Positions 12,080-24,879 of a stretch of 64,000 nt of DNA are shown here, piece by piece (the first letter of the stretch is position 1; every line of letters starts with the position of its first letter). Position numbers and translations under genes: made by a program. The DNA is from Ursus arctos (taxonomy: Eukaryota; Chordata; Mammalia; Carnivora; Ursidae), in contig NW_026622930.1 in NCBI RefSeq assembly GCF_023065955.2, positions 18,081,449-18,145,448 of the forward strand. The letters are read 5' to 3'. The notes beneath the pieces were generated by a model that saw only the letters and a program-made list of their open reading frames with translations, ran no database searches and had not been told where the DNA came from.

Positions 12080-13844
12080 ACTTCGAAAAATCATTTAACT
12101 TGAAAATACCATGTCTGTATGGGACAGAACACTGACCCATTTCCTCATCCATAGACAGTATACAATTACTGATATGTTTTTAGTATCAAGTATTCTTCTT
12201 ATCTTCTAAGCCAGATAGTAAGCTTACTAAAGGCATATGCCATGTCTTCAATTATTTTTGTATCATTTTCTCATAGTACATAGAAAAACACAATTTATAG
12301 AGCAGAAGAAAAATATTGTAATCCTACAGCTGTAGCAGTTGCCAACAGAGTAAAATCCCGCATCTTCATCTTAGAACTCAAAGCAGTTGATTATTTGACC
12401 CCAACCTACTTTTCTATTGCAGTTAATGCATATGTTGGGTAAATTTAACTATGCACAATGACACAATTATGCCCTTAAAGTTTGTTAGCTCTATGTCCTT
12501 CTCTTCAGTTGATTGAGGTCTATCTGAAGAAAAAAAATAAATGAAACAACAGAAGGTAGGTGTTGAAACTTATGAACACATATCTAGTGATCTCTATTCG
12601 CTTTTCATGCAGACATGCCAAGTATATTCGGGTATGTTTGAAGTGTCTTTAATGCTATGTAATAATCCCCAAATTATAAAACTAGTGTGGAGGAAGGCAA
12701 TGACCAGAAGTCTACAGCCTACATAGCCACATTAAAGCAAATGTTAATATCCTCAGTTACAGTTTACATTTCTTTATTTGAACAGAAAGCAGGCAAGGGA
12801 AGTGAAGGATCTACTTAGTGACCATCAGTCGCAAGATATGTTCATAGTCTTAAGAGAAGAGCTCCATGCCGAAAATCTATAAAAGAAATCTCAATGCCAT
12901 GTAATAGAAGTATTCCAGAAGTAATTACTCCAGTTATTTTAATCTTATTATTTATCTAAAGGAAGAAGAAGAGAAAATAAAATAAAAACTAGTTTGAACA
13001 TTGAGTTTGAATTTTTTTTTAGTTTGATCAGCTATTATTGATCCTTCTTATTATATCACATTTGATTTCAGATTAGATTGCTTTAAGGAGTTCAACACAT
13101 CAACACTCTTGGTTTCAAGATTTGGTATTTTACTTTCATCTCTTCACCCCTTTATTAAATTACTTCTTGGAAATCAGATAAAAAATATATTTCTAATCAT
13201 CAAAGTAATATGAGACTATTTAAAGTAACTGGCACTGATATAACAATTGGGGTTCATATTGATGATTGGTATGTAGAGCTACAACCAACATCTGAAGATT
13301 TGTTTGTTAATTAAGAGAGTTCAGTTGAAATAATTAACTAAACTGTAATAAGCTAAATGTCTTCAGCAATTTAAAAAACAATCAACAACATGACTATGCT
13401 TTAAATTCAGCGAATTTGGTAACACTTTTTTGCTTCTAGTAATTTGTAGACCTTTATTTTAATTTTTCTCAATTTATGATTGTAGCTTAATTTGCTTAAA
13501 TGATACTTATCTAATATGCTAGTTGTATGATTGTTGAAAGATAGGTAAGTGTTTTATAACTTTGAAGGTAAACTAGTTTGACTATGGTATAAACCATGAT
13601 TGAGACTGAGGAGCCAACTAAAGGTTAACTCTTTCATACCAATGTAACACCAAAAAAAAAAAAAAAAGTTAAAATAAAAAAGTTTTATTGTGTGTGAAAC
13701 ATGGTATTGTTGTTGATTTATTATAATGGAGCACCCTGAGATTACCCAATATTCCTGAGAACACATGTTATTTTCTAAAAAAAAGTTTCCTCACTGTAAA
13801 GTGTAATTATGTTTTTTTCAATTTTTAATTTGAGAGTATCAAAT
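12080..13844. other. No gene seen; AT-rich DNA
   Basis: No named repeat or coding signal beyond a 15-A run near 13652. Short frames are unsupported. Confidence 0.5.
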
Positions 13845-14215
13845 AGAGAATGAACTCTTGTCATTTGCAACATGGATTGATCTAGAGGGTATAATGTTAA
13901 GTGAAACAAGTTGGCAAAAGACAAATACCACTTGATGTCACTCCTGTGTGGAATTTAAGAAACAAAACAAACGAAGGAAAGAGAGACAAACAAAAAAGAC
14001 TCAACTACAGGGAACAAAGTGGTGGTTGCCAGAGGGGGGAATGGGTAAAATAGGTGATGGAGATTAAGAGTGCACTTGTGATGAGCATTGAGCAGTGTAT
14101 AGAATTGTGGAATTGTTATATTGTACACCTGAAAATAATACAACCCTCTCTAAGTAGAGTGATAATATAATTATATAACTAAGAATGTTTATACTTCAAT
14201 TAAAAAAGGAAAGAG
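13845..14215 (+). mobile_element. L1 3' end (sense), truncated
   Basis: The order is 'catttgcaacatggattgat', 'agagggtataatgttaagtg', 'ccacttgatgtcactcctgt', 'ggtggttgccagagggggga', 'cttgtgatgagcattgagca', 'attgtacacctgaaaataat', then an A-rich end near 14212. This is the end of ORF2 plus the 3' UTR of an old L1. Confidence 0.88.
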
Positions 14216-15735
14216 AAATATATGCCAAAAGGAAGCACACAAGTGTTTACTATGAAAATTATTGGAAACTTCATAAGGACAAACTACTTAGAGAGACTTT
14301 TATCACATTTATAAATGTAGTCTATATGCTGGACCCAAGCTTTTCATTACTTGCTAGTTTCCAAAATAAGCAAAACATTACAGCTATCATCCATGTCAAA
14401 AAAATAATGTTTCAAAATATTTTAGAGAAAGTTGGGGACTTAAATATCCTTAAATTAAAGAGAAATCACATGTGAAAATGAACAGTTGAAGGCTCAAATG
14501 ACCATGATAAAGTATAGAAAATCAAGAACTGTCTAAATCCCACAAATTACCAAATATACAAATTTTAAATTACGAACATCCACACTCTCATCCTATTAAT
14601 TTCTGAATAGGAATAATGAATTCATCCTCTTGGTGTGAGTATCATGAGGGCGGACAACGGGTCTAAAGATGGGAAGAAGAAGAAAAGGCTCGTTATAGCA
14701 TTGGGTTTCCATAATGCAAGTTGGGTAAGAAGCAGGGAGATACCATCTATTAAAGGGAGAGCTATAAGAAAGGAAAGAAAGATCAGATTCATAATCTGAT
14801 CAAGCAACAGTCCAGTGCATAAATGAAGATGGGACAATGGCATGTGGTCCTTTGTTGACTGTTCCATAGAATTGTACATTTAGGTGCTAGGCATGGGTAC
14901 AGGCATTTCTCTCTTTGTGTAGTCATCATTCACCCTCTTGTCTGGCATGGAATGCTTAGCGGTCAATGTGCCAAGTGTAGAGTAGTAGTGATCATGCCGA
15001 AAGGCATCCTGAGAAGGGACAGATTACTAGCAAACTAACTGATAAATGAGGAGGAGAGTTAAAAAAAAAAAAAAGGATAAATCTAAACTTTCAATTTTAA
15101 TGTCATATAATTTTGTTTTAGCTTGCTTTCTCAGCAGACCTTCAGACTATCCAATTCATTCCATTGGGAATGAACACACACAGATACACTCACACATCTT
15201 TTAAAAATAATCCTCAGAGGATTTAGTGTGATTAATAAATAGATTGACATCTTGGGAAAGAAGAAAAAAAAAGTGTTAGAAGGGTAAAAAGTTCAAGCTG
15301 CTAGAGAGTTCCAAGTTCCTGGTTCCTATTACATATTTTATTATTATAATTTTTTTCTTTGTATGACTGTATCGGGTCCCTTATAACCTCAACAGTTTGA
15401 AAGAAAAAGAAAAGAGATGTGAGCTGTAGTCAGACAGGAGCAAATCCCCCCACCTCACAGGTACACCCCCAAATCCAACAAAGATCTGTAAAAATTTCAG
15501 CCCTCAGATTAACAGAGGAGAACTTAAATTTTTTAAAATTCAAAAATAACTACTTCAGGATGTCTGCTATTAAAAATAATTTTACCCACTTGAAAACAAA
15601 TCATGGAAACATTTCAAATCTTGTTATTACTATCTCTCTGGCCTTATTTTCTCTCTTTGATCTGGAATGGAAAGTGATTACTAAAGACATGGACACCAAG
15701 AAAAACAAAGCTGTTGTCACAAATGCTGCCTATTT

Positions 15736-15769
<34 letters not shown>

Positions 15770-17239
15770 TGTATTTTCTTCACATATGCTATCATAAGAT
15801 CTGTATTTGTATTTATCTTTTGTAGGGACGTTTATATTTTCACCTTTTGGCAGCTTTTAGTTTATTATTAATTTCATCTTCTGTCAACTGGGCATTGGGA
15901 TTCCTGAGTATCACACCCATTGCTATATTCATTTAGAGGAGGAATCTGGATTAAAAGTATTACAACCCACTTGTCCAAGGATTTGAAATGCCTTTGGCAG
16001 TCAACAAAACAGTACTTACAAATTCATAGGATTATATTAAGTGCTTGCATTAGCATAGACAGTGAGGCACATTCTTCTGTTGTTAAAAACTGGCCCATAG
16101 AAGTGTTCCCACATTTATCACAGATGGAATGCTCTGGACTTAGTTAGAAGAAGTGAGTTGTAAAGGATGGACTTTATCACATAGATTCCAGCATTCACAG
16201 TCGGGGCTGACATTCCACAGTGAATTCTTCCATCGGATTTTTTACTTCTGCTTCCAGAAGAAAATTAAGATGAGAAACACATACATACACATACAAATGA
16301 AAAGTAATTGTGCAAAGGGGTTATTTGAGTGTCCTCTAAACATAAGGAGAAATTTTGGTAAAAATTAAGAAGTATATTATTGTATCTAAAATAGACATTT
16401 GTCACCAAATATGTGTTACAGTTTAAGGAAGCAAACTCCTTTTAGATGATGAACTATATCTCTACTAAGAAAGAACCAAATATTAAGAAAAAGGGGGAAT
16501 GTACTGAATCAGGTATTAAGAGTTAAGAAATAAGCAACATTTACTTACAAGTACATGCCATGTTATAATGATTTTTGGAAGGAGTTATGAGAAAAATAAT
16601 AAAAGTACAAAGATGTTTAGGTTCTGTTTATATGACTGTATAGCGTCCCAGGCAAGTTATCCATGTATCAAAAGAAAATTAAGAAAGTGTTAAAAGTAGC
16701 CATATTGAAGTTGACTATTGACTCGGGACAAAGTACTGAAGAACCAAAATACATACATTACTAAAGATCATTTGAATTTTGGGGTAAGATTAAGTGAAGC
16801 CTGTGAATTTTGGCCAAACAAGTGGGTAAAAAAGTAGGGACTAGCGACCACCTTTAACAAACTCAGATGTGGGGCTGCTTTTAAGGGATCTGAAACTCTG
16901 CCAGACAAATAGACCAAAAAGTTTACTAGGGAAGCTGTGTGTGAGAAGGCTCACTCCAACCCATGGCCGATCATTCAGTGTGACTTCTCAGAATGGGATA
17001 TGGCTTTTGGTTAGGAAATTAAAGGCCAATATTATCATCAGTCCCTTTACATCAGAGACCTTGTCCTTTTCTCCTGTACCTCAAACTGTACTTGTCTTAT
17101 TTAAGTAATAAATTAAAGTAATAATACATAAATTAATAATTCAATTTATTAAATAGTGTAATTAGTTAATACACCTAGGCAAAAACACCTTATAGATTAT
17201 ACATTGATTTTCTGGTTAATAATAATAGGTGACATAAAT
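14216..17239. other. No gene seen; AT-rich DNA with A-runs
   Basis: Holds the A30 tract at 15738 and an A14 run near 15061. The 150-codon frame at 15419-15871 is extended through the A30 tract and has no recognisable domain. Confidence 0.5.
15738..15767. repeat. Poly(A) tract, 30 A
   Basis: An uninterrupted run of 30 A in otherwise complex sequence. No SINE or LINE body was recognised upstream. It could be the tail of an unrecognised retrocopy or a simple expansion. Confidence 0.95.
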
Positions 17240-19305
17240 TGTTCTTAATACTCTCTCCAGACTTGTTTTTCTATAACGTTGATTAAACTTCTGACCAAAA
17301 TGAAAATTAGGTAAAATTTTGTAACAAAATGATAACCAGTAAAAGAGGAAAAACTAATGAAATAAAACAAATACGAAATAGAGTAAGTCAATGGAACCAA
17401 AATTTGGTTCTTTGAAAAGACTAATGTTGACACACTTGTGCTGATAATTATAAAGAAAAAAAGGGAAAGGGAACAAAAGAATCACTTGAATGAGGAAGAA
17501 GATAGAGCTGTAAAAGATGCAGTCATTAAAAAGATAATGAGAGGGACACCTGGGTGGCTCAGTCGGTGAAGTGTCCACCTTCAGCTCAGGTCATGACCCA
17601 GGGGGTCCTGGGATCCAGCTCTGAGTCCTTCCTGCCCAGTGGGGAGCCTGCTTCTTCCTCTCCCTCTGCCTCTCCTACCTGCTTGTGCTGTCTCTCTCTT
17701 TCAAATAAATACATAAAATGTTAAAAAAAAAAAAAAAAGATAATGAGAGGATATTAAGGACATCTTTTCATTTGAAATTTTAAAAATCGAGTTAAGATGA
17801 ACTATTTTATCTAAGTTGCCAAATTTAAGTCACTGAAATCTAAGTCAAAAGAATTGGGTAATTTGAAAAATTCTATAGTGCTTTAAAAAGTAGATAAATA
17901 TTTTTCCCACCAGCAAAGCAAAAAAACAAAACAACAAAACAAAACAAAAAACCAAAACTAAAAACAACAAAGGAAAAATGGGTCTATACGTTTTTGAGGG
18001 TGTCTACACCCAAAATGATAATGTCTACCAAACATTTATAGAAGTGCTACTTTCACTTGTACAAAAACTATTCTATAAAAAAAGAAGAAGAATACTACAT
18101 ATATTGACTTAACTTATTTCACTGAAGTAAGGATAGCGTAGTTATATAAACTCACAAAACAGGAAATGAAAGAAAAATTAAAAGCCAAACCCTCAAGCCA
18201 TTGGTAAAACAATCCTGAAAAATAGTAAAATAGCAGTGATTTTAATCATGGAAATGGTTAAAAATTATAATTTACCATGAGCAAGTTGAGTTTACCCAAG
18301 AATGAAAGATAAATTTAACAGAGGACAATTTATTAATCTAATTTACTGAAAATGATTAAAGAAAAAAAACATTATATGATCTTCTAGATGAACAGCAAAA
18401 TCTAGTAAAATTCAAGTTTCCTTCATGTTAAAATATCCCAAAAAGTGTAACTATACGTGAATCTTCTTACTCTAAGAAAAGATTCTGCAGCCCCAGTGGT
18501 GATGCGTATGGCAAAGATTAATCTTTGACAACATCTTCTTTAAAATTGAGAATTAAAGAAGAATATACTTTAGAATCATTATTCTCCCATATTTTACTGG
18601 AAAGTCTGGCCAATAAAATAAAACAAGGAACATAATTGAAGGTTAGAAGGATTGCAAGTAAGATTATAGCACTGTCCCTATGTATAAATGATACAATTAT
18701 TTAAGTAGAAATACAATTCAATTGTTCAGAGTTTAGCAAGTTTTCTCAAATAAAGGAGTATAGAAATAAATTCCACTTCACAAATTAACTTCTGGGAAAG
18801 GTGTTACTAAAATAGTGCAAAAATACAAAGTGTTCTTAGGAATAAACTAAAGAAGTCGTGTACAAGACTTTTGTGGTGATATGATATAACATTGTGTTGA
18901 AAGACGTTAGAGAAAACCTAAGTAAGTTGTTCATCTGTTGGAGGCTTATTATTAGAAATATTGCAAGCATCTCCAAATTGACCTATTGACAAATACAATT
19001 CCAAGCAAAATCTCAGTATTTTCATTTATTTTTAATGAAATTTGACATGTGAATTCTAAATTTGATGTGGAAATGCAACGTTCCAAGAATAACCAAGAAA
19101 CTCCTGAAGTGAGACAGATGGATGAAATGTTATACTGATTATTAAGCCATAATAAGTGTATTAAAATTAAGACTATGGTAATGGAATAGAGAAAAAAAAA
19201 TATTGACCAGTGGAACAAAATAGAGATCCATGAACCGATGCACAAAAATGTGGAAATCCGGCATAGGAGAGATCTGAGATTGAATATCAATTGTTTTACC
19301 TCCTC
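17240..19305 (+). mobile_element. Ancient L1 ORF2-derived relic, split by a SINE
   Basis: Sense L1 landmarks appear in order: 'ccaaaatttggttctttgaa' (17397), 'aatgtctaccaaacatttat' (18021), a region equivalent to 'atttacccaggaatg' near 18290, 'attccaagcaaaatctcagt' (18998) and 'gaccagtggaacaaaataga' (19205). They correspond to reverse-transcriptase and downstream ORF2 sequence. Stops and indels break all frames; antisense open frames here are shadows. Confidence 0.75.
17528..17750 (+). mobile_element. Can-SINE with exact target-site duplication
   Basis: SINE at 17545-17733: head 'gacacctgggtggctcagtc', B box 'gggatccagctctg', poly(A) tail of about 16. The 17-bp duplication 'aaaaagataatgagagg' is exact (17528-17544 and 17734-17750; the A portion is ambiguous). 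The insertion lies within the L1 relic, so it is younger than that L1. Confidence 0.97.
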
Positions 19306-19482
19306 TCTATAGATGAGATAATTATAAGGGTTTGCACATCTCTTAGCACTTCCTTGGGACATCGTTTTATTATCTGAGGCTCAGAAGGAACATCTCTTTT
19401 AACTCCCACTTCAATAGCAACACTGTCACAGGGGATGTGTAATACGTGTCTGTAGATGTGCTGGGGGATACATAATATGTGG

Positions 19483-19715
19483 TATTTATTGAACACTTGA
19501 TACATACCAGCATCATTCTAAGACCTGCCTATCTTTCTAACTTGTAAACCTCTACGCAATGGCTTCTGTGATCTATATTATTATCATCCCTTTAAACATG
19601 AAGAAACCAAAGGTCAAGGTGGTTAAATATTTTGGGTAAGGGTCTTCTCTTTTAACAAGAGTAAGAGCTAGCATTGGGATTTGAATGCAGGCATTCAGAG
19701 ACCAAGGACGCCACT
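19483..19715 (-). repeat. MIR SINE
   Basis: Antisense MIR order: 'tatttattgaacacttgata', 'tattattatcatccctttaa', 'catgaagaaaccaaaggtca', then 'gagctagcattgggatttga' and 'atgcaggcattcagagacca'. Diverged but nearly full length. Confidence 0.8.
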
Positions 19716-20873
19716 GCTAGAAATTAGGAGCATAGGAGCACTTCTCTAAAAGCCACATCTTTTAAAACATTAATGTATTTATTTTAATTGACAAACTATC
19801 TGTAGAAAATTCTGAGCAACTGGAATTAAATTAATACTCTAGGAACAAAGGTGTTCACTTATCCTACTCAATTCAAAAGTTTCTATATAGCAATATATAG
19901 AAAATACAGAAAAGTGACACAGGTGTTGATGTGTGTGGTTGTTATTACTAAGTCACCATGATAACAAAATTGACAAAAAGTTTTTATTATCATAGTATTT
20001 CATTTACGTTGCAGTGCCAGTGGAAGTAATCAGAACACAAAAATAAAAACACAGCGTGTGTCAGCTATGCCACAAATACACAGGTGAGAGATTGGAAAGG
20101 AAATGTTAACAGTATTTTTTGCCTTGTTGGAGGCATATGAGGATGATTATTCCTTTTATTTTCTGTATTCCCCGTATATTTGGCAAAAGTCATGTATTAC
20201 TTTGTCACTGAAAAAATGAAATATGCTATTTCTAAGTATTGTTTTAACAAATCAAGAAACATTTCCAGTTTCAGTGTTTCAACAAAGGGTGCAGCAGAGG
20301 AAAGACCCATTTCTGGACCTGTGAACTTGCTCAGCAGTTGACCAGTTTCAAGCTCAGGCAAACCCCACATCCTCATTTTAGGATGGAGAAAACTGAAGCT
20401 CAGAGAAACCAACGAGCACACAGGGATGTTCTGAAGATCAAATTAGATAATGGACAAGAAAGGACTCTAAAAACCATAAAGGCTCGTAGAGATAAGGTGT
20501 TCCTGCATTCTCGTAAAGTGTGAAACCTGCAGTTGAATGAAATACTTGTGATCTAATGGCCCAGAAAAATCAATAGTATGTTATTTTAAGCTCTATCCTT
20601 GACTTGCTTCTTACTCAAAGAACATCTTCAGGAAGGAAAGTTAAACTTCCTGTCCTAGACTTTCTCCTGCTGAATAACATGCATAATGCTCTTTATTTCT
20701 TTGCAAAACGAATAGGGATCAATACATTAGAACAAATTCAGCTCAGAATATTATTACCATCACAGAATGACATATCCCCAGCCCAAAAGATTTTAGGATG
20801 TTACATATTTAAATTATATAAAAATCAAAACTCTAGCACTAAACAGGCATATGGTGTTCTCTCTTCATTTCAG

Positions 20874-20976
20874 CCAAATTCCTTCATGGCAGTATTTAAT
20901 GATTCTCTTACAAATCCAGAGGACATTAGGTTGGGTGTTAAAAGTACAGTTGAAGACTCTTGTTTGGTTTCAGCTG
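20874..20976 (+). other. Candidate exon (splice-site pair only)
   Basis: A 103-base segment has a good 3' splice site upstream (pyrimidine run then 'cttcatttcag' ending at 20873) and a consensus 5' splice site downstream ('cagctg' followed by 'gtaagt' at 20977). It lies in a plus-strand frame open for about 128 codons (20604-20990) that resembles no protein I recognise and has no convincing start. If real it is more likely part of a long non-coding RNA than of a protein gene. Splice-site pairs of this quality also occur by chance. Confidence 0.2.
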
Positions 20977-21096
20977 GTAAGTACTGTTAGTTTGAAGGTT
21001 AAACAAGTACAGGAAAACATTCCATAAAAGAAACTTAAGTGCAGGCAAAAGCACAGACAAGAGGGTTGGTAGGAGTCCCAGTTGGCCTGCATCAGT

Positions 21097-21110
21097 GGGG
21101 GGGGGGGGGG
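21097..21110. repeat. G14 homopolymer
   Basis: Fourteen consecutive G, unusual in this AT-rich window. No other GC-rich signal surrounds it. Confidence 0.95.
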
Positions 21111-22875
21111 CACTTTATTAACAAATATCAATGTTAATGGCCATGGTTGATTGAATCTTTCTATTCTTTCTTACCAAAGATAGTCTGTTGTGATCAGATC
21201 CCAAGGCCAGGAAGTTAGGAACATTTCTGTGAAAGAACCAATACCTATTAATTAAAGTGCCTTTAAAAAAATAAATAAGAGGCAAACACGAAGGCAAGGA
21301 TGGCCTTATTTCATTTCTCACTTGTTGTGATTCTCATTTCTATATCAAAACTACAGCCACTGTTTGTATTCTCAATGGCAATTACTGCTTACATTGCTCG
21401 AGGTTTGTTTTGCTCATGGTTTTTACCCAGTTTGTCTATGTGACCATTAATATGAAATATGTATAATTTGTTATAGATGTATTAGAAATCAGTTGTCAAA
21501 ACAGTATTCTGAAAGATCAAGACACATTCTACAAGAGAAAGGAATTTTAATGTCCCTTGAACGCCATAAAACTCTATTCCTTTCTTTTTAGTGAACATGT
21601 ACATTTATTGCTTTTACTGGTAAGGAAAAACAGGACAGATGGCACAGAAATGGAACCTCGGAAAATCGCTTACAGTGAAACCAATTTTAATACCCTTGCT
21701 AATAAAGTTCTCTCTATACATATGGGCCTGATATTTCCAGGAAAAAGGGAATAATTCTTCATTTTGTCTGGGGAGTTTAACTCTTTCAATACCCTGGGGC
21801 ACTATATGGTGCATTAAATTATACTAAATAGCCTGAAAGAATTAACACACTTTCCAAGTCAAGTCTTTTATTTCTTTTTGCTAGGTAACATCAGGCCATT
21901 GATCATATTAGAAGGTCTAACCAACTCCCACAAGGCACTTTCCCTTATGTCAGAGCTAGCCAGGTGTGATAGTTTCCTTTCTTGAACTCCAATAAACTTT
22001 ATAAGACCTATCCAACATCACTCAGCTAAATCACATAATGGTAAATTTATAACCCAATGGCTAAATGATCTAGTTGATTATCTCCACTGCTTGCTAAGTA
22101 AATATTAAAAATAAAGCCATCTAACCCAACGTTTATCTAAAATTGTGTTTCTTGACACTTATCATCCCAAACAAGGGAAAAGTTGCATGCCACACCGAAT
22201 TTCCCTTAATTATGACTTTCTCCAATTGGTCTTGTAAAATGGGGGAGCCAGTCAAGCTTTTTATCCCACCTCAGGGGGTCGAGAGAATAGGAAACCTGTC
22301 ACTAATTCCTTTCACCTTACAGGCAAAACTCCTTCACCCAATTAACTAAGACCAGGTGCACCCTCCAGTGAGTCTGAGGAATGCGGAGAACTCACAAGCC
22401 CTGCTTCCATTTTGGCAGAAAGGGAGTCCAGCCTGCCCCTGATTAGCACGCTTTCCTAGGGCTGCAGAAAGTCGGTAAATGGATATAATTCTCCCCATGG
22501 AAGCTGGTAAAGATCGCGAAGGCTGCCTGTGAATGATGATACATGGCAGCAATTCAGACAAATCAGCAAGCACCAGCATGCTACCGTAGCATGCAGACAC
22601 GAGTGCTCTTTAACAAACTCCAAGGACATAGCTAGAGTATGTGACTAATTGAGTTTTCAAGAGTAAACAGTAACATATTCAGATAAAAATGGTAGAAAAG
22701 CAGCCACGTAGGGGGAATGAACACTAATCCTAGTTTTGAAATTAGAAATGACTACCCCAAGTATCAAGTTATGACAAAGGTGGGAACAGTAGCTAATGGT
22801 TGCACAAGAGGATGCTGGAATTCCAAAGACCTCGCTTCGAAACACTGACGGAGTTATGACCCCACTAGCATATAT

Positions 22876-23267
22876 TTGCATAAATTCCTTTTAAAAAAAG
22901 ATTTTATATTTATTTATTTATAGACTTTATTTATTTATTTGAGAGAGAGAGTACAAGCCGGGGGAGCAGCAGAGGGAGAGGGAGAAACAAGCTCCCTGCT
23001 CAGCTCGATCCAAGGACGCTGGGATCAGGACCTGAGCTGGAGGCAGAAGCTTAACTGACTGAGCCACCCAGGTGCCCCCAACATTGTATTTGTTTATTTG
23101 AGAGAGAGAATGCTTGCACGTGAGTGGGAAGAGAGGCAAAGCAGACTCCCCATTGAGTGTGGAGCCCAACATGGGGCTGGATCCCAGGACCTAGAGATCA
23201 TGACCTGAGCCAAAGTCAGATGCCTAACAGATTGAGCCATCCAGGCGCCCCCTTGCATAAATTCCTT
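22876..23267 (-). mobile_element. Can-SINE (outer), interrupted by a second SINE
   Basis: The exact 15-bp duplication 'ttgcataaattcctt' (22876-22890 and 23253-23267) brackets the whole composite. The outer SINE has its head at 23252 (complement of 'gagccatccaggcgccccc') and body down to about 23081. Its A-rich tail was then split by the inner SINE and resumes at about 22891-22920. Confidence 0.9.
22918..23082 (-). mobile_element. Can-SINE (inner), inserted in a SINE tail
   Basis: A second antisense Can-SINE: head complement 'gagccacccaggtgccccc' at about 23079 and tail 'tttatttatttatttgagag' at the left. The sites on both sides ('attttatatttatttattta' and 'attgtatttgtttatttg') look like a diverged duplication of the outer SINE tail. 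Confidence 0.85.
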
Positions 23268-23983
23268 AATGTCTCTCATCTTCAGTTTCCTCGGGAAAAC
23301 TGGAAAATTAATAATAATAATAATAATAATACCTACTTTATAGGGTTGTAATGAAGATTAAATGAGATGTCATCAGAGTTTAGAAGACTATGGCAGGCAT
23401 ATAATATGCACTCAGTAATTGTGTGCTCTTATGATTATTGAAGACATTTAATTACTAAAAGTAGCAAAATAATCAAATGAAAAAATATGTTCTTTCCCAG
23501 AAGGTAAGTCTTTTAAATGAGAAGTTAAGGCCCTGCCTAATAATTTGGCACCAACTGGCTGGGATCCAGGAAATTAAAAGGGAACGGTTTAGAGCTGTGA
23601 TTTTTCCAAATGCACTTAGCTGGGTCCTAAAGCAGTTTTTGGAGGTGCCTCAGGGCTCATGCTGCAAAAGAGAAAGAGGCAGAGTGGGGGTTGAGTAGGC
23701 AAAGTTTCTCACTCCCATTTTAATCAGGGAGCAGGTTTGCTTTGATCTATTTTATATATTAGATTTTGTCATACAATTTTATTTGAAAATTGTAAAGCTA
23801 AAAAATTTTGAAAGCACAAGCTTAGTGTAACCGAAGGCCATTGGTGCTGAGGATAACAATTATATGTTCTTTCCCCTAAAGTTATCTCCCCAATCCATCA
23901 CAGGTAAAGACTGAAAATGCCCCCACCAGGAGTGCTAATATTAAATAGTCATAATCAGCACTCGCTTGCTGACTCCTTATGAG

Positions 23984-24327
23984 GTGATCACACAGGAACT
24001 GGATCCGAGTTGATCTGCCTGATGCATTAAAGCCAATCACTGAGACGTTAGGTCTGCAGCAAGGGAAGAGTTTATTTGAGAGGCAGACAAATGAGAAGAG
24101 GGGAGGATGAGTCTCAACTCTGCCTCCCTTAAGGGGGAGAGAACCAGTTTTTGTTCTCATAATGGTTGCGATTATATACATATTGATGAAAAGGGAGGGG
24201 AAACTAGTGACAATTTATGAGGAAAGAGGGAGCACGAGCCTTGAACAAACATATGTGTAACACACATCTCATGTCCACTTTGAGGTGGATGCTTAACATG
24301 GGAACGAGGCAAAATTCAGCCCCTCAC
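23984..24327 (-). mobile_element. Possible solo LTR of an endogenous retrovirus
   Basis: On the minus strand the block starts 'tgtgaggggctgaattttgc' and ends 'ggatccagttcctgtgtgatca', so it has TG and CA termini. It contains an AATAAA in 'ctcaaataaactcttccctt' (complement at about 24070-24088) followed by 'gctgcagacc', an LTR-like poly(A) layout. I see no matching short target duplication and no gag/pol text beside it. The family is unknown to me. Confidence 0.4.
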
Positions 24328-24879
24328 ATCAGAAGGTTATTTTAGGACAAGAAGAGTGGCTATGGGCTTTCTCCAAGAGCCAGTGTAAATTGGATAGGGT
24401 CTTGGGCTCCTTATCTCTGGTAGGAATGCCAGGGCCTTGCTTGTTCATGGGCTGGAACCCAGCTGAGCTTGAGTCCAGGCTTCCGCAGAAATAGCGAGTG
24501 GATTTTTTTAATGGGATCTGAAAAGACAATAGCTGATTAGAAAGAAACAGATCTCTGAAAATCAAGCTTTGAACTATCTGCTAGTTTCAACCTCATTAAC
24601 CCAACGGGGCACGGTTTCAAACAATGACACTTGATCCACTGGATTTCTTTAGTGTCTATTAGGGATCACACCGTATCACGGCTTGCAAAAACCTTAATGA
24701 ATCACAAGTTCTCCAAGAAGTGGTAGTGAAGAACGTCTGCTCTTTGCTGGTGATGTCTGCAAGATTTAACCAATCCTAACAAGTCAACCATTGACCATTT
24801 CTTTCCATCCAAGGAACCTATAGTTCTTTAAGAAAGCGTGTGTCTAGGAGGTTGCCTCATTTACAATTTACAGTTTCGT

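Larger units (their letters stand above)
19716..22804. other. No confident gene; candidate exon and G14 only
   Basis: Contains the candidate exon at 20874 and the G14 run. No named repeat is recognised apart from MIR-like scraps near 20379-20500. Confidence 0.5.
22805..23430 (+). repeat. MIR SINE split by Can-SINEs
   Basis: MIR sense text before the insertion ('acctcgcttcgaaacactga', 'ttgcataaattcctt') resumes after it with 'aatgtctctcatcttcagtt', 'aatacctactttatagggtt', 'gattaaatgagatgtcatca' and 'ggcaggcatataatatgcac'. A (TAA)n stretch at about 23309-23333 has grown where MIR normally has 'ataataat'. Confidence 0.85.

Noticed and set aside
15419..15871. 150-codon frame
   Set aside because: Its length depends on reading through the A30 tract as poly-lysine; no domain or splice context.
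17354..19362. Antisense open frames up to 136 codons
   Set aside because: They lie antisense to an L1 ORF2 relic and are hydrophobic AT-rich shadows.
20379..20500. MIR-like segment
   Set aside because: Parts look like MIR in both orientations ('cattttaggatggagaaaac', then 'gatcaaattagataatggac'), too inconsistent to call.
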